Source of the DNA: Thermoplasmata archaeon | GTDB taxonomy: Archaea; Thermoplasmatota; Thermoplasmata; Thermoplasmatales; Thermoplasmataceae | Assembly (NCBI GenBank): GCA_021797055.1 | Contig: JAKAAI010000061.1 | Span: 1 to 11,028, forward strand | Direction of reading: 5' to 3' | Length of the DNA: 11,028 nucleotides | In this document: one piece after another, positions 6,655 through 11,028 of the stretch | Position numbering within the stretch: the stretch's first letter is position 1 | How the letters are laid out: every line of letters begins with the position of its first letter | Translations under genes and position numbers: made by a program | The notes under the pieces: generated by a model | Told to the model about the DNA's origin: nothing | Database searches by the model: none | What the model saw: the letters and a program-made list of their open reading frames with translations, nothing else

Positions 6655-6740
6655 GGCATAGTCATCGATTTAAATCTAATAAGAATTACCTGTTTTCTGA
6701 TAATCTATAAAGATTATTAACTTTTCAGCAATATCGAATC
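6655..6740. promoter_or_regulatory. mqnE-mqnC divergent promoter with dyad over TATA box
   Basis: CTATAAAG (6705-6712), the likely mqnC TATA box, lies at the centre of a perfect inverted repeat ATAATCT-ATAA-AGATTAT (6700-6717). It would start mqnC transcripts a few nt before ATG 6741. For mqnE, the minus-strand element CTTATTAG (about 6676-6683) lies 25-28 nt before the GTG; the palindrome ATTTAAAT (6668-6675) is a TATA-like alternative closer in. A factor bound to the dyad would block TBP at mqnC, so repression is a reasonable inference. Confidence 0.5.
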
Positions 6741-7847
6741 ATGTTGTCTAATGCCTCTCTCTATAATGAGATTGAGGAAAAGATAGAACAAAGGCAGATC
6801 CTGTCGCCTGAGGACATCGTTTTTCTCTATGATACAGCCGATATAAACTGGCTTGGTGGTCTCGCTGGAAAGATGGCAGACAACGTTTCGTCAAATTATG
6901 TTTCTTTTGTGTCCAACCTGATACTCAATTATACAAATATCTGCAATGTTAGATGCAAATTCTGCGCATTCTACCGCACAGGCCCGGAAGGAGATGCTTA
7001 TACCTTTACAGAGGACAGGGTGATAGAAGAGATAGCAAAATATTATGAACCATACGGAATCAGGCAACTGCTGATTCAGGGCGGAGTTAATCCAAGCCTC
7101 AATCTTGACTACTACACCTCACTTTTCAGGAGAATAAGGAAAGAATTCCCCAATCTTGGAATTCACGGACTTTCAACATCAGAAATATCATTCATATCAA
7201 AGAAAGCAAAACTTTCCGTGGAGGATCTGCTTATTGAACTCAGAAAATCAGGCCTTGAGACAATTCCTGGTGCAGGTGGCGAAATACTTGATTCTGAGGT
7301 CAGGAAGAAGCTGGGCCGTCCGGTGAATTCCGGCGAAGAATGGCTTTCTATCATGGAGACTGCCCATCGTCTTGGAATCCGGACATCGGCAACTATGATG
7401 TTCGGTCATGTAGAGACAAGCCTTGACAAGGCGAAACATCTTCTTAGCATACTGAAACTACAGCAGAAATACCATGGTTTCCTTTCATTCACACCGTGGA
7501 ATTTTGAGCCCGGTAATACTCAGCTTGAGAAGGAGGGAGTGGTGACAGAAAGAACCGGGGGCCTTGATGTAATAAGGAACATAGCTATAGCAAGGGTAGT
7601 TTTTAATTCCCAGCTCCCTGTAATACAGACGTCCTGGCTCACAAATGGAGTCGAAATGGGCCAGATTGCGATCCTGTATGGTGCAAATGACTGGGGCGGC
7701 ACTATTTATGATGAGAAAGTTATCCCTGCAACGGGCAAACAGGTCGGCAACCTCCGGAAGGATACAATAATTGAATCCATAAAGGCAATCGGAAGAATTC
7801 CGGTTGAGAGGGACAACCTCTACAGAACAATTAAAATTTATGAATAA
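6741..7847 (+). CDS. mqnC: Cyclic dehypoxanthine futalosine synthase MqnC (radical SAM)
   Basis: MqnC cyclises dehypoxanthine futalosine to the spiro compound later converted to 1,4-dihydroxy-6-naphthoate for menaquinone. Seen: 368 residues; radical-SAM cluster CNVRCKFC (C68, C72, C75) followed by AFY; LIQGGVNPSL; IPGAGGEIL (175-183); MMFGHVET (219-226); FTPWNFEPGNT, with the tryptophan typical of MqnC; and a C-terminal SWLTNGVEMGQIAILYGAND block. CofH of coenzyme F420 synthesis is the closest alternative, but the PW-F-P-NT segment and the neighbouring mqnE favour MqnC. The usual GGGAEI is here GAGGEI, with Ala and Gly exchanged. Transcription starts from the shared mqn promoter, and truD overlaps its 3' end by 8 bp, suggesting co-transcription. 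Confidence 0.87.
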   Translation: MLSNASLYNEIEEKIEQRQILSPEDIVFLYDTADINWLGGLAGKMADNVSSNYVSFVSNLILNYTNICNVRCKFCAFYRTGPEGDAYTFTEDRVIEEIAKYYEPYGIRQLLIQGGVNPSLNLDYYTSLFRRIRKEFPNLGIHGLSTSEISFISKKAKLSVEDLLIELRKSGLETIPGAGGEILDSEVRKKLGRPVNSGEEWLSIMETAHRLGIRTSATMMFGHVETSLDKAKHLLSILKLQQKYHGFLSFTPWNFEPGNTQLEKEGVVTERTGGLDVIRNIAIARVVFNSQLPVIQTSWLTNGVEMGQIAILYGANDWGGTIYDEKVIPATGKQVGNLRKDTIIESIKAIGRIPVERDNLYRTIKIYE

Positions 7848-9075
7848 TGACAGAGAAGCCGGCATGCTTTCTTACCTAACAAAAGGGAAAGCTGCAGAAG
7901 GCACCTTCAAGGCAAAACCCGAAGACTTTATTGTTGAGGAAATACCGGTCCAGATTCCAAGGAATGACACCGGAAAGTACCTGATAATCAAGGTCAGGCT
8001 CAGGAACTGGGAAACAAACCGGTTCGTGACTTATATAAGCAGGATGCTTCAGATCAACGATAAAAGAATCACCTTTGCCGGTACTAAAGACAGAAATGGC
8101 ATAACCACGCAATATTTCTGTCTCAATTATCAGGGGTACCCGAACCTTGAGAACATCAGGGATGCCGAGGTCATCGAAACTTTCAGGTCAGACAGAATGC
8201 TTTCGCTTGGCGATTTAACAGGAAACAGGTTTTACATTAACACATCCCGGTTGACTGAGGAGTCGAGGGTCAGAGAACTGAATGATGAAATGAACCACCT
8301 GGGCGGATTCCCTAATTTTTTCGGATACCAGAGATTCGGTTCAAAGAGACCCATCACCCACCTTGTTGGGAAGGAGATTCTTAAGGGTGACTTCAAGCAG
8401 GCTGCCATGGAATACCTGTGCGATCCGAAATTCGATACCGAACCATTCAGGATCGATCTCCTGAAGACAGGAGATTTCGAAAGGGCGCTTAAAGACTTCC
8501 CGAAACATCTGAACTATGAGCATTTACTCATACAGCATGTCTTTGAAACCGGAGAATTCGAGGGAGCAATGGAAAAGCTCCCGAGAACACTGCAGATGAT
8601 GTTCATTCATGCTTATCAGTCATATCTGTTCAATCTTATCCTTTCAAAGAGGATGCAGGAGGATCATAATTTAACGGAACCTCATTCAGGCGATTATTTT
8701 GTTGAAGTTGATCAGTACTTCAATCCTGTATCTGAACCGATGAAGGTTAATGAATTAAATTCACAAATTATCAGGAAGAAGATAATTGAAGACCGGGTTA
8801 GGATAACACTCCCTCTCATAGGTTATAATACAGATGATTCTGTAATAAAGCAGGATGGGATCAGAGACATAATGGAAAATGAAGGGATAGACAAAACTGC
8901 CTTCCGAGTCAGAAATCACAAGAACATGGGTTCATCCGGATCGCAGAGGATCATATCAGCCAAGCCAAATGATTTCAGTTTCTTGGATGGCATGTTCACC
9001 TTCAATCTGGGAAAGGGGATATACGCTACATCCTATCTGAGGGAAATACTGAAGGAAAATATGTCTAATATATGA
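7840..9075 (+). CDS. truD: tRNA pseudouridine(13) synthase TruD
   Basis: TruD isomerises uridine 13 of tRNA (in archaea and eukaryotes possibly further sites) to pseudouridine. Seen, numbering from ATG 7840 (411 residues): the N-terminal KPEDFIVEEIP segment; the catalytic block FAGTKDRNGITTQ with the nucleophile Asp84; LTGNRFYI; the NFFGYQRFGS motif; and a long insertion domain in the C-terminal half, usual in archaeal enzymes. Starts at 7840 (8-bp overlap with mqnC) and 7864 are both possible because the conserved sequence begins only after residue 20; an upstream in-frame codon at 7804 would lie inside mqnC. Co-transcription with mqnC is likely from the overlap, though the functions are unrelated. 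It ends 5 bp from the convergent tbp stop. Confidence 0.93.
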   Translation: MNNDREAGMLSYLTKGKAAEGTFKAKPEDFIVEEIPVQIPRNDTGKYLIIKVRLRNWETNRFVTYISRMLQINDKRITFAGTKDRNGITTQYFCLNYQGYPNLENIRDAEVIETFRSDRMLSLGDLTGNRFYINTSRLTEESRVRELNDEMNHLGGFPNFFGYQRFGSKRPITHLVGKEILKGDFKQAAMEYLCDPKFDTEPFRIDLLKTGDFERALKDFPKHLNYEHLLIQHVFETGEFEGAMEKLPRTLQMMFIHAYQSYLFNLILSKRMQEDHNLTEPHSGDYFVEVDQYFNPVSEPMKVNELNSQIIRKKIIEDRVRITLPLIGYNTDDSVIKQDGIRDIMENEGIDKTAFRVRNHKNMGSSGSQRIISAKPNDFSFLDGMFTFNLGKGIYATSYLREILKENMSNI

Positions 9076-9090
9076 CCTTATCAGATAAGG
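9076..9090. terminator. Palindrome between convergent truD and tbp
   Basis: CCTTATC-A-GATAAGG is a perfect 7+7 inverted repeat around one base. It begins right after the truD stop and covers the tbp stop codon. As RNA it would form a six-pair stem with a 3-nt loop on either strand, so a bidirectional terminator or processing signal is plausible. No long T-run follows on the plus strand, which weakens a purely T-run-type terminator. Confidence 0.4.
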
Positions 9091-9635
9091 CCGACTTTCT
9101 GAAGCTCTTTCTTGACCTTTATGACTGCCTGCTCAATCTCGCTCTCTTCCTTGGCACCGGTGCATACGACCTTTCCCGAACCAAAAAGCAGCAAAACTAC
9201 CTTTGGCTCCTCTACCCTGTAGACAAGCCCAGGGAACTGCTCAGGTTCATATTCTACGTTCTCCAGTCCTAATGACATTGCAATATCTGTCAGATTCAGA
9301 TCCGACTCGAGATCATATACAGCAACAATATTCTGCACTACAATATCAGGGTGATCGTAGACCTTTATCCCGGCTTTTTTCAATTTTTGAATTATTGTGT
9401 CAATTGTTAACTTGACATTCTCAAGATTTTTCGCGCCTGTACAGTTTACCTTTCCGCTCCTGAAAATCAATACAGCGGTTTTGGGTTCATGTAGACGGTA
9501 TATCAAACCAGGAAACTGCTCCGGCTCGTATTCAGATCCATCAAGCGCGAGAGCGATTCTGCTTAAATCAAGACGCTCTGCAAGTGAAGTCGATGCGACA
9601 ATGTTTTCAATTGTAATTTTCTCTTTCTCGCTCAT
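9081..9635 (-). CDS. tbp: TATA-box binding protein TBP
   Basis: General archaeal transcription factor that binds TATA boxes and, with TFB, recruits RNA polymerase. Seen: 184 residues made almost entirely of two direct repeats (about 10-90 and 101-180). Each repeat has NIVA near its start (N11, N102), then YEPEQFPGL-YR, then F-SGKV-CTGAK. The phenylalanine pairs expected to kink DNA are F41/F58 and F134/F151. The protein ends at VGLI and has no acidic tail. ATG 9635 has a partial Shine-Dalgarno (GAGAGGT) upstream and two TATA-like boxes further up, so this gene may depend on its own product. It is on the same strand as the iron-sulfur assembly gene but is separated by 99 bp and appears to have its own promoter. 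Confidence 0.97.
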   Translation of the reverse strand: MSEKEKITIENIVASTSLAERLDLSRIALALDGSEYEPEQFPGLIYRLHEPKTAVLIFRSGKVNCTGAKNLENVKLTIDTIIQKLKKAGIKVYDHPDIVVQNIVAVYDLESDLNLTDIAMSLGLENVEYEPEQFPGLVYRVEEPKVVLLLFGSGKVVCTGAKEESEIEQAVIKVKKELQKVGLI

Positions 9636-9647
9636 AATATACCTCTC

Positions 9648-9679
9648 AAGCCGGCTTATTTATAAATAGTATATAAAAC
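9648..9679 (-). promoter_or_regulatory. tbp promoter with two TATA boxes and two palindromes
   Basis: On the minus strand, GTTTTATATAC (9669-9679) is followed by TATTTATAAATA (9657-9668), a perfect 12-bp palindrome, and then AAGCCGGCTT (9648-9657), a perfect 10-bp palindrome adjoining it. The second TATA element is centred about 27 nt before the ATG, giving a nearly leaderless transcript; the first would give a leader of about 10 nt containing GAGAGGT. Confidence 0.5.
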
Positions 9680-9734
9680 ATAACGCCTAAAATCGGCATT
9701 TTTTTTGCAGGTTTTCAGGTAAAATCTGTTAATC

Positions 9735-10046
9735 CTACATCATGTTGAGCTGCTCTTTCGCGAAGTCTGTCATCAATGCTGGTGTCCACTGAGGTTCCCA
9801 TACAAGTTCGACATCTGCCGCTTCCACCCCTTGAATGTTTTCAACCACCCTCTGGGCTTCCGCAAGTATCCATGGAGTGACGGGGCATGTTGGAGCAGTC
9901 ATGGTCATTTTTATGTATACTTTGTCACCATTAATTTCAACATCGTAAACCAAGCCCAGGTTCACCACATCCATTCCTATTTCTGGATCCGATACTGCCT
10001 TAAGGGCTTCCAGTACATCTTCCTTCGTAACCATGTTTTCAAACAT
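9735..10046 (-). CDS. DUF59/MIP18-family iron-sulfur assembly protein
   Basis: Small cytosolic protein of 103 residues from the MIP18/PaaD/SufT-like family, whose members help mature iron-sulfur proteins. Seen: a helical start (TKEDVLEALKAV); the conserved DPEIGMDVVNLGLVY (20-34); a KMTMTAPTCP strand and turn with the conserved Cys54; and a C-terminal VELVWEPQWTP segment. The protein fills the whole domain with little extra. A second Met at residue 5 is an alternative start. On the minus strand TATA-like elements occur at 10071-10078 (centred about 28 nt before ATG) and 10062-10069. It is transcribed toward tbp and away from azlC. Nearby [4Fe-4S] enzymes MqnE and MqnC could be clients, but only by proximity. 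Confident on family, less on precise role. Confidence 0.88.
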   Translation of the reverse strand: MFENMVTKEDVLEALKAVSDPEIGMDVVNLGLVYDVEINGDKVYIKMTMTAPTCPVTPWILAEAQRVVENIQGVEAADVELVWEPQWTPALMTDFAKEQLNMM

Positions 10047-10202
10047 AATAGTTTACAAATGTATTTAATCTTTATTAGACAGCAAAAAATACAAACAGGC
10101 GTTGTAAGGATTTCCTTTAAGAATTCATGTATTTTCTTATTGTATTTTCGATGGGGTGAGAGATTAAAAATACTTTTCCCCTAAAAGCATGGAGGGGTAA
10201 CA
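10047..10202. promoter_or_regulatory. Divergent control region of azlC and the DUF59 gene
   Basis: For azlC: TATA-like ATTAAAAATAC (10162-10172) and a strong Shine-Dalgarno GGAGGGGT (10191-10198) just before ATG 10203. A 9-bp direct repeat TGTATTTTC occurs twice (10128-10136, 10141-10149), 13 bp apart start to start, just upstream of the TATA box, where a regulator could bind. CCCCT (10178-10182) is complementary to AGGGG (10193-10197) in the ribosome site. Confidence 0.45.
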
Positions 10203-10868
10203 ATGCCCAGTACTCTCCGTTCTCTTTACTTTACTATTTCAGCCAGCTATATGCCGTCCGGGATAGCTTTTGGGGCCTTTACAGTCGCCCTCGGCATTCC
10301 CTTCTTATACGCGGTCATGCTCTCATTGCTTGTATTCTCCGGAGCAGTCCAGTCAGCTTTTCTTGGTTTCTGGGCAACCGGCCTGGATCCATTTTCCATG
10401 GTACTCACTGCGTTCCTGCTAAACCTAAGGCATACATTTTATGGCCCACACCTTTCCTCCTCAGGTTACAATGTTTCATCCCGGGGTATCATACTAATCG
10501 GGCCCTTTTTGACTGACGAGGTTTATGCCCTGTCAATCTCTGCTCAGGGAATGGGCACAGGGGACCTGCTTAAGCTTTCAGTTTACGGTTACATTAACTG
10601 GTTTATTGCTACTGTAATAGGGGTGACACTAGCCGCCCTCGCTCCATTAAGGATTATAGAAATTCTGCTCATAGCCCTTCCGGCACTTTTCATCGGTCTT
10701 CTTATGCCAAGGATCAGGAATGGTCCAGCTATCATTACAGCAGCATCTGCCATATGCATCGCCATAACAGGGAGGATACTTGATCTTCCATCATATTTTA
10801 TTATAGTACCGATACTGGCAGGAGTTCTATTTGGCTATTATTATAGCAAGGTAAGGGGTGTGACCTGA
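10203..10868 (+). CDS. azlC: AzlC-family branched-chain amino acid exporter, large subunit
   Basis: AzlC forms with AzlD a two-subunit membrane exporter of branched-chain amino acids and analogues (first known from azaleucine resistance in Bacillus subtilis; called YgaZ in enterobacteria). Seen: 221 residues, normal length; the N-terminal SASYMPSGIAFGAFTVALG, then LLVFSGAVQSAFLG (42-55), the strongly conserved NLRHTFYG (74-81), and FLTDEVYAL (102-110). About seven hydrophobic segments cover most of the chain. ATG 10203 has a strong Shine-Dalgarno. The stop codon is followed at once by the azlD start, so the two are one operon. Actual substrate in this archaeon is not shown by sequence. Confidence 0.92.
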   Translation: MPSTLRSLYFTISASYMPSGIAFGAFTVALGIPFLYAVMLSLLVFSGAVQSAFLGFWATGLDPFSMVLTAFLLNLRHTFYGPHLSSSGYNVSSRGIILIGPFLTDEVYALSISAQGMGTGDLLKLSVYGYINWFIATVIGVTLAALAPLRIIEILLIALPALFIGLLMPRIRNGPAIITAASAICIAITGRILDLPSYFIIVPILAGVLFGYYYSKVRGVT

Positions 10869-11028
10869 TTGACTGTCGTTATCACAATTCTTATCATTGT
10901 GCTAGCCCTGATGAGTATTTCCCAGAGGGTTTTACCATGGAAATTTTATGATAAATTCAGGAAATACCTCAAGCTGGAGGGATTCTTCAATTTATTCGCA
11001 GTTTCGGCTTTTGCAAGCCTTCTTATTT
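10869..11028 (+). CDS. azlD: AzlD-family exporter small subunit (3' truncated by window)
   Basis: The first 53 codons of an open frame that starts directly after the azlC stop (TGA-TTG). Seen: a hydrophobic first helix (VVITILIIVLALM), then SQRVLPWKF, matching the 'R-LP' turn of AzlD after its first helix, a basic amphipathic stretch (YDKFRKYLKLEG) and the start of a second membrane helix. AzlD proteins are about 100 residues, so roughly half is present. TTG 10869 is chosen because a later in-frame ATG would remove most of helix 1. Identification rests on position after azlC and this short pattern. Confidence 0.75.
   Translation, partial: MTVVITILIIVLALMSISQRVLPWKFYDKFRKYLKLEGFFNLFAVSAFASLLI

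Noticed and set aside
7804..7839. Upstream in-frame start for truD
   Set aside because: Lies inside mqnC and adds residues not needed by the TruD family.
6741..7847. CofH (F420 synthesis) as the identity of the second radical-SAM gene
   Set aside because: The PW-F-P-NT segment and the adjacent mqnE fit MqnC better, although the two families are close.

Overview
The window looks like chromosomal DNA from a Thermoplasmata archaeon, probably an acidophile of the Thermoplasma/Ferroplasma/Cuniculiplasma type. The main evidence is an archaeal TATA-binding protein gene, AT-rich promoters whose TATA boxes lie about 24-28 nt upstream of start codons (leaderless transcription), arginine coded mostly by AGG/AGA, a futalosine-type menaquinone gene pair (this group uses menaquinone-type quinones), and envelope proteins rich in N-glycosylation sequons. 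The genus assignment is inference.

Left part (1-2400). The first ~113 bases are clearly richer in GC than what follows. They hold several complementary segments, a 10-bp hairpin and a T-run, which fits the 3' end of a structured RNA entering from outside the window; a gene end is the alternative. An AT-rich gap follows, then a minus-strand MFS transporter (417-1586). Divergent from it is a plus-strand cytosolic protein resembling the AAA-associated C-terminal domain normally fused to nitrate/taurine-type ABC ATPases, here without an ATPase. A foldable segment follows its stop.

Middle (2400-5535). Two consecutive genes encode single-pass, sequon-rich surface proteins, probably one operon. A 290-bp gap holds a consensus promoter in front of a 21-codon ORF and a dyad. 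A second MFS transporter (4381-5535) follows with its own leaderless promoter.

Core region (5539-10046). mqnE (minus) and mqnC (plus) diverge from an 86-bp spacer whose TATA box sits inside a perfect inverted repeat. They encode the two radical-SAM steps of the futalosine route to menaquinone. truD (tRNA pseudouridine 13 synthase) overlaps the end of mqnC. tbp converges on truD with a perfect inverted repeat at the junction. Upstream of tbp on the same strand lies a DUF59/MIP18-family iron-sulfur assembly gene, plausibly useful to [4Fe-4S] enzymes such as MqnE and MqnC, although that link is only inference.

Right edge (10203-11028). azlC and the start of azlD form a two-gene branched-chain amino acid exporter operon; azlD runs off the window.

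I see no tRNA, rRNA, CRISPR array or complete insertion sequence. No clearly new multi-gene system is evident. The best leads are the left-edge RNA, the surface-protein pair, the promoter-linked mini-ORF, and the dyads in the mqn and tbp control regions.
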